Source: Gymnothorax reevesii (lineage: Eukaryota > Chordata > Actinopteri > Anguilliformes > Muraenidae). From it: DNA of 64,000 nucleotides. The notes below the pieces were generated by a model that did no database searches, was not told the origin of the DNA, and worked only from the letters and a program-made list of their open reading frames with translations. The stretch lies in the NCBI GenBank assembly GCA_029721435.1, contig CM056583.1, positions 54,539,620-54,603,619 on the forward strand. The letters run 5' to 3'. Of this stretch, positions 56,300 through 64,000 are shown piece by piece (position 1 is the stretch's first letter; each line of letters starts with the position of its first letter). The position numbers and the translations under genes are program-made.

Positions 56300-57470
56300 A
56301 ACGGAAAAAGCATGATTGAAGACGTCAGGGGTATTAGTAAGCTCCGCTTACTTTTTCATTTGTTGCTCTTAGTTTGCTTCTTGGATCACTGTATTGGCCT
56401 GCAGCAACTATAACAACTGTGTTATATGTGGTAATGTAAACACTCCTGTGTTTTTCCTGTGGACTGCATGGAAATGTAGTTCCATAGCAGCTACACAATA
56501 TATGCAAATTGACATTATTGGCTTGAAATCTGTAATTATTATTTTTTATTCACTTCAATATTTCCATTTGGATGTTGTATTTTTGCCATTCTCCTTTCTC
56601 TTTCACTCCCCCCTCATTTTCTGTCTTTCAATTAGAGAAGGGAAATGAGGCAAGGTACTGGATTGAGTGGGTTTTTTAGGTTGCACTCCCGGCTGCTAGC
56701 TCTCTAAGTGACTGTTTCAGAGACTTGCATACAACAATTCTCTGGCCTGCTGCTTCAAAGCTGAATTTATATAGCAGCTGGTTGGGGACCATGCGGGCAT
56801 CACCTCTGTAAGTAGGTCAGCTGGGCAACAGAGTCATCACTCTGCCTTCTTTTCGCGAACAGCTGTGTTGCCTCTGCTCTCTCAAGACAAGATGACGAAT
56901 CACTCAGACCCACTTCCTGCAGTACTCTTCTGAACAAATTTAGCATTTTATTTGCGGATCCCGTGCAATATAGAACATGCTCTATCACAACCAAGTTTGT
57001 CATTCAGTGTAGGTCATGTAAGATGGTAATTATCAATAATGGAAATAATACATGCCCTTGTGTACATATAGATGGTAATATACTTTGAGTGTGTGTGCGC
57101 AGTATTACTGCTGGAGAGCAAGGCAGAGGAAAAAATTAGCAATCAGGAGAATCTAACACTGGGGGCCTTGTGTGCCTGTCTGTGCTCTTCTATTCCCATT
57201 ACATCAGTGGTATGTCACTAGTTCAGGAGTTTTACTGGCATCAACTTTAAATTAGCCACTGCAACAGCAGAAACATCTTGTCATCTCACAGTAGCAGTGG
57301 TTGGAAGTGGATAGAACTTTATACAATGTGGCATGATGCCATGATTCCATGCACAAACACTTTTAGCTTTTAAAGGGAGTTCCCGATAACGCAGGTTAAT
57401 GAACAGGGCCACTCCCAACATGTCTCCCTATTTGTCCTCACGCCTGGAAATACCTCCTACATTCTAACTA
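56300..57470. other. Unassigned
   Basis: No gene or delimited element recognised. Confidence 0.3.
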
Positions 57471-57549
57471 ACCCTGCTTGGCTTGCTTGTACGTGGTTAC
57501 TCGCGGAAACACAGTGCAGCAGAACCGAAAGAGTTTGCCTACCTGAAGT

Positions 57550-58100
57550 ATGGATTCTGAAATCCTCTTGAGTCCCTTGGACGCGGAGTGGTTTGCCAAC
57601 TCCGCCGTTCCAGAGGATTCTCTCCAACCCGCCACAGTGGCTCCCGTTTCTCCTCAGCAGACCCGCCCGCGCTCTGCCATTGTCGTGCCTCCACCGCAAG
57701 CTACCTCCTGTTTGCCCCAACTGGGGTGCTCGTATTCTGAGCTACACCCCCACCATCACGACTGAGGCCATTCTCCAGTCGAGGCTCCGCGCAGCAGGAT
57801 ATCCAACCAGTGGTCTCCAGCGCCGTCCTGTACAGCTGCGTCCATTGCCAAACGCAGGGCCCAAAAGCGACAGCCCGCGGCTCCCCAGCAAGGTTTTCCA
57901 TGGCTCACACTTCAGGCCCTTCGCCAAGCTCCACCATGCACTCAAGCACAAGAAAATTTCCTTCCACTGCTCTGACAACAGAGTCAAACTACAAAAATTA
58001 TACACCTACTTCCTCTGCAATTCAAGCTAATCCTCCCCAGCTGCCAGCCGAAGGCCAGCCGGCAGCGGCCCTGGAACTAAACCACAGTAACTCCCGACTA
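57550..58100 (+). pseudogene. LINE ORF1-like Pro-rich protein, frameshifted
   Basis: Starts MDSEILLSPLDAEWFANSAV, then a Pro/Gln-rich stretch. The frame switches near 57720 to CPNWGARILSYTPTITTEAI and continues to DSPRLPSKVFHGSHFRPFAK, LHHALKHKKISFHCSDN and a stop at about 58028. It lies immediately upstream of RT sequence on the same strand, as ORF1 does in L2-type LINEs. Assignment to ORF1 is from position and composition rather than a recognised domain. Confidence 0.4.
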
Positions 58101-58129
58101 TCATCATAGGGAAATACAATAAATGATCT

Positions 58130-59126
58130 ACTTCTCTCCATGGTTAGTGGCTGCATCTCTGTTCTCGTCCTTCTCGATTTAAGTGCTGCCTTTGATACTG
58201 TAGACCAGGAGTCACCAACTCCGTTCCTGGAGGGCCACTTTCCTGTAGGTTTCTGCTCTACCTGTGGTTCAGCACCTGATTCAACTAATTAGCTACTTAA
58301 CAAGATCATAAGCTGGGCAAGTGAGTGGCTAATTAGTTGAATCAGGTGTGCTGAACAGCAGGTAGAACAGAAGCCTACAGGATAGTGGCCCTCCAGGAAC
58401 AGAGTTGTGATCCCTGCTGTAGACCACCATATTATTCGGACTCGGAAAATTAGTTGTTATTTCTGGACTTTCCCTTTCGTGGTTAAAGTCTTATCTGTCT
58501 GATAGATCCCAGTTCGTCCGGGTAAATAACAAATGTTCAGTTTTCCAAGGTAAACTTTTGAATAACTCAAGGACCTGTTCTGGGCCCTTTACTTTTTTCT
58601 CTATACATGCTTCCCCTTGGAAATATCATAAGTAGACATGATGTTAAATACCATTGTTATGCAGACAACACACAGCTCTATATATCGTTTTAGCCGGGTG
58701 AAAATGATCATGTAACTAGATTAGAGATGTTTCTTAAAGCTGCTAAATTTTCTTTCACTAAATCCAGATAAGACTGAAATATTGGTACTAAGTCCCAAAT
58801 CTCTTAGAGACTCAATCATTGAGTTTTCTCCGAAGTTAGATGGCCTTTCTGTTTCTGGCAAAGCTGTTGTTAAAAACCTTGGTGTGACCCTTGATTCAGA
58901 AATCTCTTTCCAGGCTCACATCAACAATATCATTCAAGTGGCTTTTTTCCATCATAGAAACATATCTAAAGTTAGTAAAATGTTGTCCCTTCTGGACACT
59001 GAAAAAATGGTTCATGCATGTGTGTCCTCTCGGCTGGACTATTGTAATGTCTTACTGTTAGGTTTCACTAGCTCGGCCCTGAAACATCATCAATTAGAAA
59101 ACCCTAAATATACTGAGTACAAATGA
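58130..59126 (+). pseudogene. L2-type reverse transcriptase
   Basis: Blocks in order: VLVLLDLSAAFDTVD (58165-58208, catalytic Asp in L-D-L-S-A-A-F-D), cut by the hAT MITE, then resumption at DHHII (58424). Next [13 protein letters not shown] (58600) and [13 protein letters not shown] (about 58647), where the usual Y-A-D-D is Y-A-D-N. Then VLSPKSLRDSIIEFSPKLDG, VVKNLGVTLDSEISFQAHIN, FFHHRNISKV and SRLDYCNVLL (58782-59060). Stops and frameshifts before 58780. It copied LINE RNA when intact. Now inactive. Confidence 0.8.
58206..58416. mobile_element. 211-bp hAT MITE in the LINE RT
   Basis: Exact 8-bp target duplication CTGTAGAC at 58198-58205 and 58417-58424. Inverted termini CAGGAGTCACCAACTCCGTT and, reverse-complemented, CAGGGATCACAACTCTGTTC, continuing CCTGGAGGGCC on both sides. 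Most of the element is one long imperfect palindrome (GCACCTGATTCAACTAATTA with its inverted copy). Noncoding. Removing it restores D-T-V-D-H-H in the LINE. Confidence 0.9.
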
Positions 59127-60596
59127 AAACGCACCTCTTGAAAAAAGTCAATATTTAAGTTCAAATGAACTTCAATATAATTTTTATACAACAACAACAC
59201 TACAGTGACGTCACCCGACATGCCAGGTGCAAGAAATGCGAGAATTTCAAGTTTGCAAAAACGCAATATCTTGCACGCACACCACGGGAAAAATGAATTT
59301 CACTCTGAATTTGTGCACACATTGCCGTTAAAAGCATGTGAATCCGAATAAAATTTCACTTCTTCACTGACACTTGTGAAACGTCGACACTATGCCGCGA
59401 CTTACTGCCCTTGAACGGGAACGTGCCATAGGCATGCTTCAAGTTGGCGCCAGCACCAGGGAAATTGCCAGACGACTACACTGCGCACACAAAACAATTG
59501 CAAGACTCCATCAAAGGTTTCTGCAAACGGGGAGCACTCGGGACCGTCCTCGAACGGGTCAACAACGTGTGACAACGGCACGTCAGGACCGTCAGATCGT
59601 ACGGAATTATGTCAGAGACCGAACACTACCAGCGACAAGAACGGCTGCTCAAGTCCAAGGACGACTTGGATTCATTCACCCCAACACCGAACGGAACTGT
59701 CAGCGAGTTGCAGGCCTGTGTGTACGACGTCCTTATTTCGGCCCCATATTGACGGATCGTCACCGAAACCAGCGTCTACAGTGGGCAAACAGGCGCCAGA
59801 ATTGGCGACTACGACAATGGCATGGGGTCATCTTTTCTGACGAGTCACGATTTCACCTAAGGAAAGCAGATGGCCGTATACGTGTTTGGCGGAGACGTGG
59901 TGAACGTTATAACGCCGATTGTGTCGTTCAAACGGACCGTTGGGGTGGTGGCAGCATTATGGTGTGGGGTGGAATAAGCTACCGTCACAGAACCCCTCTC
60001 CATATCTGCAGAGGAAGGGTGAACGGCGTCTACTACCAGGACCAGGTGCTGCAGAACCATGTTGTGCTGTTCTTCAACCAACACCACGATGTCCACACGT
60101 TCCAACAGGACAACGGTAGGGCACACACTGCAAGGGCGTCCATGCAGTACCTTGCACAGCAGAACATCCCCGTGCTTCAGTGGCCAGCTCTGTCACCCGA
60201 CCTCTCCCCTATCGAGCACTTATGGGATGAAATTGGACGACGTGTTTCACGTCAACGCCAGATGGACAACATCCGAGAACTTGAGGTTGCCCTTGTTCAG
60301 GAGTGGAATGCTATCCCTCAGAACACAATCCAGAGACTGATCAACTCCATGCAACGACGATGCACCGCATGTGTCAATGCAAATGGCGGTCACACCCGTT
60401 ATTGACTTTCCTGTTTGACCCCTACACCAGTTAAACCTCTCTCACGCATTAACATTATCGTGAATGAAATTGAATGATGTTTCCATGTCTTCTCAAATCA
60501 TTCATTATCTCAAATGCATCATACGTATATACTTCACATATCAATCCTTGGAGCTATTCCAGATTTCGTGAGTGGTGCGTTTTCATTTGTACCCAG
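59113..60596 (+). mobile_element. Intact-looking Tc1/mariner element
   Basis: Flanked by TA at 59111-59112 and 60597-60598. Terminal inverted repeats of 23 bp: left CTGAGTACAAATGAAAACGC ACC and, reverse-complemented right, CTGGGTACAAATGAAAACGC ACC, with one mismatch. Length is 1484 bp with a single uninterrupted transposase in the middle. It is inserted into the decayed L2 LINE and has markedly higher GC than its surroundings. It is the best candidate for a recent insertion in the window. Confidence 0.9.
59392..60405 (+). CDS. Tc1-like DD34E transposase, full length
   Basis: 337 residues from ATG at 59392 to TGA at 60403-60405, about the usual length for Tc1 transposases. N-terminal part: paired-like helix-turn-helix region MPRLTALERERAIGMLQVGA...TREIARRLHCAHKTIARLHQ (about 1-45), then a basic DRPRTGQQR hook (51-59) in the place of the usual G-R-P-R motif, then a second DNA-binding region to about 115. 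Catalytic triad: Asp150 (VIFSDESRF), Asp240 (FQQDNGRAH) and Glu275 (SPDLSPIEHLW), with exactly 34 residues between the last two, i.e. DD34E. A glycine-rich GGGSIMVWGG lies at 185-194. No frameshift or internal stop. It catalyses cut-and-paste transposition by binding the terminal repeats. It differs clearly from the decayed Tc1 copies elsewhere in the window. Whether it is expressed is unknown. Confidence 0.95.
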   Translation: MPRLTALERERAIGMLQVGASTREIARRLHCAHKTIARLHQRFLQTGSTRDRPRTGQQRVTTARQDRQIVRNYVRDRTLPATRTAAQVQGRLGFIHPNTERNCQRVAGLCVRRPYFGPILTDRHRNQRLQWANRRQNWRLRQWHGVIFSDESRFHLRKADGRIRVWRRRGERYNADCVVQTDRWGGGSIMVWGGISYRHRTPLHICRGRVNGVYYQDQVLQNHVVLFFNQHHDVHTFQQDNGRAHTARASMQYLAQQNIPVLQWPALSPDLSPIEHLWDEIGRRVSRQRQMDNIRELEVALVQEWNAIPQNTIQRLINSMQRRCTACVNANGGHTRY

Positions 60597-60825
60597 TATA
60601 TATGCAAAGTTACAATTGGAGGCAGAGCATTCTCATACAAAGCGCCAATTTTATGGAATAATCATCTAAGACAAACTCTCTGTTTTCAAAAGTAGGCTGA
60701 AAACTCACCTTTTTAGTCAAGACTGTGATTATTTCATGATTAGTGATGTATAAGTATTTGGTTCTGGTGGGACTGACTACAATTTAGTTGTAGTTTTCTG
60801 GTAGGTTCGCATGATATTGGAAGCC

Positions 60826-61043
60826 AGTGTTAAGTAGATCTATGTGGAAATGATGGCACTGAGGATGCATTAACGGTGCCAGTGGGGCTTGCAACAGCCT
60901 TAGTCACCGGGGAGGTCCAAATGGTACTGGTGGTAGTGTTAAGCAAATCCATGTGGAACCAGTGGCACTGAGCATGCATTAACGGTGCCAATGGGGCTTG
61001 CTACAGCCTTAGTCACTGGGGAGGTCCATGTGGTACAATTGTT
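60826..61043. repeat. 109-bp tandem duplication at LINE 3' side
   Basis: AGTGTTAAGTAGATCTATGT at 60826 and AGTGTTAAGCAAATCCATGT at 60935. Both continue with GATGCATTAACGGTGCCA or GCATGCATTAACGGTGCCA, and ACAGCCTTAGTCAC. Position suggests the 3' untranslated tail of the LINE, but this is not proven. Confidence 0.8.
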
Positions 61044-61905
61044 TTGAAAACCTAAGTGATCTTGCAGCTTGGTCTACAGTAAGTGTAGGACCTCTGCGCT
61101 GCAACAAGTGGATGGAGGGGTGTTGACTGTTTCCTGACTGTTTACGAATTCATTCTGATTAACGTTAATCTTTAAATGAAGGACACAGAGGCTTTCAGTA
61201 ATTTAACTATTTTAATATAATAATTCAACTGGCAAGAAAAGTGTATAGATACAGACAAATAAAAATAGGCTTCAAACCATCAAATGATACAGTCACCCAT
61301 ATACAGTTGATGATCTTCAGCAAAGTATCAAAAGGAAGACTTTCAGAAGTGAAGAAGCCGTTTCACGTGCAGAAACTCTGGCCGTGCCCGAAATGCAGAG
61401 GGCTGTCAAAAGAGCCCTGAGTTCTTTGTCACCTTATGCAGCTGGGTGGGCTTTTATGCCACCCAATCAGAATACAACATGCCAGTACGATCAACTCAGT
61501 ATTTTTCCACCAAAACAAATAGTTTCAATCCTTCCTCAAACTAGAATGTTCCTTCTGTTGCTTTAGATTTACCATGCATAGCATTAATGCTAGATCGTTC
61601 TTGTTGCTATAGCTTCACCATACATGGCATTGCACAACGTCTAGCAGCTGCCCGAAATGTCGGCTGCGATTTGGCCGAAACTTCTCACCTCCACCTCATC
61701 TTTTAAAATTGGGTGCCTCTGCATTTTCTAGATAACAGAAATGGGAAGTTCCAGCTGCAGACAGTGAAAATTTGCATAGAGAGAGAGAGAGAGCTATAGC
61801 TCAATCACTTGGATATACATTACTTTAGTGAGCACTTAACTGTTAAAGGGAACTTCAGTGTGAAATTGACTTGGGGTATATTGAAATATGATAACGAGTT
61901 TAACT
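61044..61905. other. Unassigned; GA microsatellite
   Basis: No gene seen. A (GA)n run at 61778-61793 is the only notable simple sequence. TTAAAGGGAACTTCAGTGTG at 61838 resembles a repeat terminus but no partner was found. Confidence 0.35.
61778..61793. repeat. (GA)n microsatellite
   Basis: Eight GA units. Confidence 0.9.
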
Positions 61906-62454
61906 TTAGTCGAATACCCCACCTAGGTACGATTGGTAGGCATATAAAGCATCATGGTTGGTAAAAGCAGACACCGCCTTGGCATGATCAGACAGTGGCA
62001 CCTGCCAATAACCTTTCAACAGGTCAAACTTTAAGACATAGCAGGCCCAACCAACACAGTCAATGCAGTCCTCTATCTGACGGATGGGACATGTATCAGC
62101 ACGTTTTACTGCATTCACCATCCTACAGTCAATATAAAGGCGATGTGCACCACCGTCCTTTGCCACCAAGACCATGGGAGAGCTTCAAGCATTATCTGTC
62201 GGCTCAATAACACCAATCCGGAACATGAAATCTGTTTCCTGCTTCACCAGGACACGCTTCTGGGGGGACAACCGATAGGCATGCTGTTTTATGGGGGCAA
62301 CATCCCCTGTGTCTATATCATGAACTACAAGCTTTGTCACACCTGGGGCATCTCGAAACAGTGACAGATAAGACGAAACAAGCCCACTATAACCCACTAT
62401 ATCCTTCGCCTGAGACATTGTCAAATGGCAAAGCTGGTCATGAAGATTCTGCAT
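61906..62454 (-). pseudogene. Reverse transcriptase N-terminal half
   Basis: The leader LFRDAPGVTKLVVHDIDTGD, then PIKQHAYRLSPQKRVLVKQE (62185-62454), is separated by one TGA (62182-62184) from MVLVAKDGGAHRLYIDCRMV, NAVKRADTCPIRQIEDCIDC, and KFDLLKGYWQVPLSDHAKAV (first catalytic Asp in K-F-D-L-L-K-G-Y-W). It ends after AFTNHDALYAYQSYLGG at about 61910. The Y-x-D-D half, RNase H and 3' LTR are missing. The frame is shared with the integrase C-terminal domain upstream. Confidence 0.8.
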
Positions 62455-62466
62455 CGCCTCGGTATT

Positions 62467-62775
62467 CTAGAACCGAGCACTGACTGGCTCGCGAGGCGAG
62501 TAACCTGCTTCCACCTCACCATCGTCACAGTCCTGCACATGGTTAAAACACACAGGGGCATCAGCTTCCCTGTCCACATAAGGCTTGAGTAAGTTCACAT
62601 GACACAGCCATGTCTTCACTCTCCGATCAGGAGTGCTGATCACAAAATTGCATGTGCTCACCTGTTTGACCACGGTATATGGCCCTCCAAAATGAACACC
62701 CAACTTCTCTCCTCCTGCCGGCAACAAAAAAAGCACCCACTCACCAGACACAAAAATATGCGGCCTAGCTCACTT
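62467..62775 (-). pseudogene. Integrase C-terminal DNA-binding domain
   Basis: SGEWVLFLLPAGGEKLGVHF, then GGPYTVVKQVSTCNFVISTP, DRRVKTWLCHVNLLKPYVDR, and an acidic tail. This is the SH3-like C-terminal domain with the usual G-P-Y and H-V-N-x-L-K-P-Y endings. The frame ends at a TAG (62467-62469), and the same frame continues into the RT leader, consistent with a single original polyprotein. Confidence 0.75.
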
Positions 62776-63488
62776 ATTATACTGCCGTTTCATGTGCAAC
62801 TTGGACCCCGCTATCTTTTGCTGGGCCACCCCACAAGCCACCTGCAGCCGGTCAGTAAAACGAGCAACACACTCAATAGGATCCTCAGGGACACTCGGCC
62901 CCACTAAGCGTTCCTTCATCGACTGCAGAGGCCCCCGCACCTCATGCACAAAGACCAGTCGGAATGGCTAGAAACCAGTCGAATCATTAACTGTGTCCCT
63001 CACAGCAAACATGAGGAACTGCATTTCAGGATCCCACACTGTTGGGAACTGATCACTGTAAATCCTCTCCATCTCTTTGAGTGGGTGATGAAAATGCTCA
63101 ATAGCCCCCTGACTCTGTGGATGATAAGATTATCTCATCTGATTGATGAGATAATCTGCTAAGTACCTATCTTATGCAGGGCACCCTGGAAGACAGTGGA
63201 AGTAAAATTAGAGCCATGATATGACTGGATTTCCAAGGTGAGACCATAAGTAGTAAAGAAATGAGTAAGGGCACCAATAATAGTCTTTGCTCCAATATTC
63301 CTGAGTGGGACAGCCTGTGAAAATCGAGTAATGACATCTAAAATAGTAAGAAGATATTCAACACCCTGCTTTGTCTTAGGGAGTGGCCCCACACAATCAA
63401 TCATCACACGTGAAAAGGGAGTCGAAAAAATAGGCAGCGGCTGCAGAGGTACCAGCGGCGGAATTTGCTGGACCTTGCTCGCTGACAT
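62752..63488 (-). pseudogene. Integrase catalytic core, broken
   Basis: SKVQQIPPLVPLQPLPIFST, then VMIDCVGPLPKTKQGVEYLL (first catalytic Asp in M-I-D), TILDVITRFSQAVPLRNIGA and GSNFTSTVFQGALHKIGT. The second catalytic Asp, expected in S-D-x-G-S-N-F, is Tyr (S-Y-H-G). A stop and an inserted palindrome (63127-63157) follow. The frame then resumes with YHPQSQGAIEHFHHPLKEME carrying the catalytic Glu, through FPTVWDPEMQFLMFAVRDTV to about 62780, with further TAG and TGA stops. Integration is abolished in this copy. Confidence 0.75.
63127..63157. repeat. Perfect 13-bp-arm hairpin in the integrase core
   Basis: AGATTATCTCATC, loop TGATT, GATGAGATAATCT. It interrupts the integrase reading between KIGT and YHPQSQG, and looks like a short inverted templated insertion. 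Confidence 0.85.
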
Positions 63489-63985
63489 AACTCACAGGAA
63501 CGGCAGAAATAAAGCACACTTTTCCTCAAACTAGGCCACCAAAAGTGGCACCGAATCTTCTCAAGGGTCCGATTAACCCCTGCATGGCCAGCAACAGACC
63601 CAGAATGGCCCATCTTAAGCACGCCTTCTCGATAAACCTGGGGCAACACCACCTGATGCAACACAGCCCACTCCTCAGCAAGTTCCTTCGGGAGCCACCA
63701 GCGTCGCAACAAATAATTTCCATCCGACAGGTCAGTGTCACCTTCCAGCTCCTCCACCGGCTGGAATAAACGTGCCACCTGAGGATCTGACAACTGGACC
63801 TTCACCAAGGCCTCACGACCCAAACGCGGTTCGTCCCGCCCCTCATTTAGGTAAGCCAGATCAACCCGCGGCTCAGGCCCATTATCAGGAGTAGCATCCA
63901 TCTCAGCTTTTGCCTGTACACAAGTCACCACACGCTGTAAACACCTCTGGGAACTCCCTTGCCAATTTCTCAGTGTCAACCACAT
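63404..63985 (-). pseudogene. Integrase zinc-binding (H2C2) region
   Basis: 193-residue frame. A charged, acidic N-terminal part precedes YLLRRWWLPKELAEEWAVLH (91-110), then the zinc finger with His127 and His134 (GHSGSVAGHAGVNRT) and Cys164 and Cys167 (CRSCELCQRA), enclosing CHFWWPSLRK. A frameshift directly after CQRA moves the continuation to the next frame (63488). The zinc finger helps integrase multimerise and bind DNA ends. Confidence 0.8.
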
Positions 63986-64000
63986 TACAGGGTTCGGGTG

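Larger units (their letters stand above)
57500..60725 (+). mobile_element. L2-clade LINE, deleted and twice interrupted
   Basis: Plus-strand non-LTR retrotransposon. An ORF1-like region (57550-58100) is joined directly to the palm part of the RT domain at about 58130, so the endonuclease and fingers are deleted. A hAT MITE sits at 58206-58416 and a Tc1 element at 59113-60596. After the Tc1, the LINE resumes at 60603 (VTIGGRAFSYKAPILWNNHL) and runs to about 60720. Roughly 60 residues expected between SSALKHHQLE and the resumption are also missing. Confidence 0.75.
61906..64000 (-). mobile_element. Gmr1-like Ty3/Gypsy retrotransposon fragment (IN before RT)
   Basis: Minus-strand pol reading from the window edge down to 61906 in the order: integrase zinc-binding domain, integrase core, integrase C-terminal domain, then reverse transcriptase. 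In ordinary Ty3/Gypsy elements RT and RNase H come first. Integrase first with Gypsy-type sequence defines the Gmr1-like group known from cod and other deuterostomes (family knowledge). Protease and gag would lie beyond the right edge. Sequence similarity stops inside the RT at about 61910, so the element is truncated on its 3' side. No LTR is visible. Confidence 0.75.

Noticed and set aside
59857..60340. Frames in other frames and strand within the Tc1 transposase
   Set aside because: Shadows of the clear 337-aa DD34E transposase.
1..64000. tRNA, rRNA, CRISPR arrays, bacterial-style operons
   Set aside because: None seen. Gene density, base composition and element types are those of an animal nuclear genome.

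Overview
The window is AT-rich, repeat-dense animal DNA, most likely from a ray-finned (teleost-type) fish. The clues are several Tc1/mariner families, hAT and PIF/Harbinger elements, a DIRS1-like tyrosine-recombinase retrotransposon, a Penelope-like element, L2-clade LINEs, and a Ty3/Gypsy-type polyprotein whose integrase lies before its reverse transcriptase (the Gmr1-like order). There is no operon structure, no rRNA, tRNA or CRISPR, and no convincing multi-exon host gene. The only host-like coding signal is a short open frame on the minus strand near 4.1-4.3 kb, which resembles the cysteine-rich cytoplasmic C-terminal domain of P2X7 receptors.

Layout. 0-1 kb: decayed Tc1 copy running off the left edge. 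1.07-2.91 kb: hAT element with 8-bp target duplications and a broken BED-finger transposase start. 4-6 kb: P2X7-like open frame and small inverted-repeat elements. 6.2-11.0 kb: one Tc1 copy split by a 3.2-kb inserted element that itself holds hAT debris. 13.3-19.9 kb: fragments of other Tc1-type repeats. 16.6-17.15 kb and 26.1-26.55 kb: two same-strand LTR-like units with tandem modules and an AATAAA. 21.2-21.7 kb: hAT MITE. 23.8-26.1 kb: inverted pair of about 1-kb repeats. 30.0-34.2 kb: DIRS1-like element on the minus strand. 37.35-38.17 kb: 3' end of a Penelope-like element, minus strand. 40.9-42.4 kb: complete but dead Tc1. 43.5-46.1 kb: Tc1 > Harbinger-like > hAT > LINE nest, four levels deep. 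49.9-51.2 kb: TIR element. 55.4-55.75 kb: TTAA MITE. 57.5-61.0 kb: L2-like LINE interrupted by a hAT MITE and by a Tc1 copy with an uninterrupted 337-aa transposase. 61.9-64 kb: Gmr1-like pol fragment, minus strand, running off the right edge.

Nothing here acts as a pathway. The sequence records successive insertions whose order can be read from nesting and target-site duplications. The youngest-looking insertion is the Tc1 element at 59.1-60.6 kb, the only long element with intact coding capacity and nearly identical termini. Family calls rest on motif recognition by eye, without database search. Boundaries are exact only where terminal repeats and target duplications were located.
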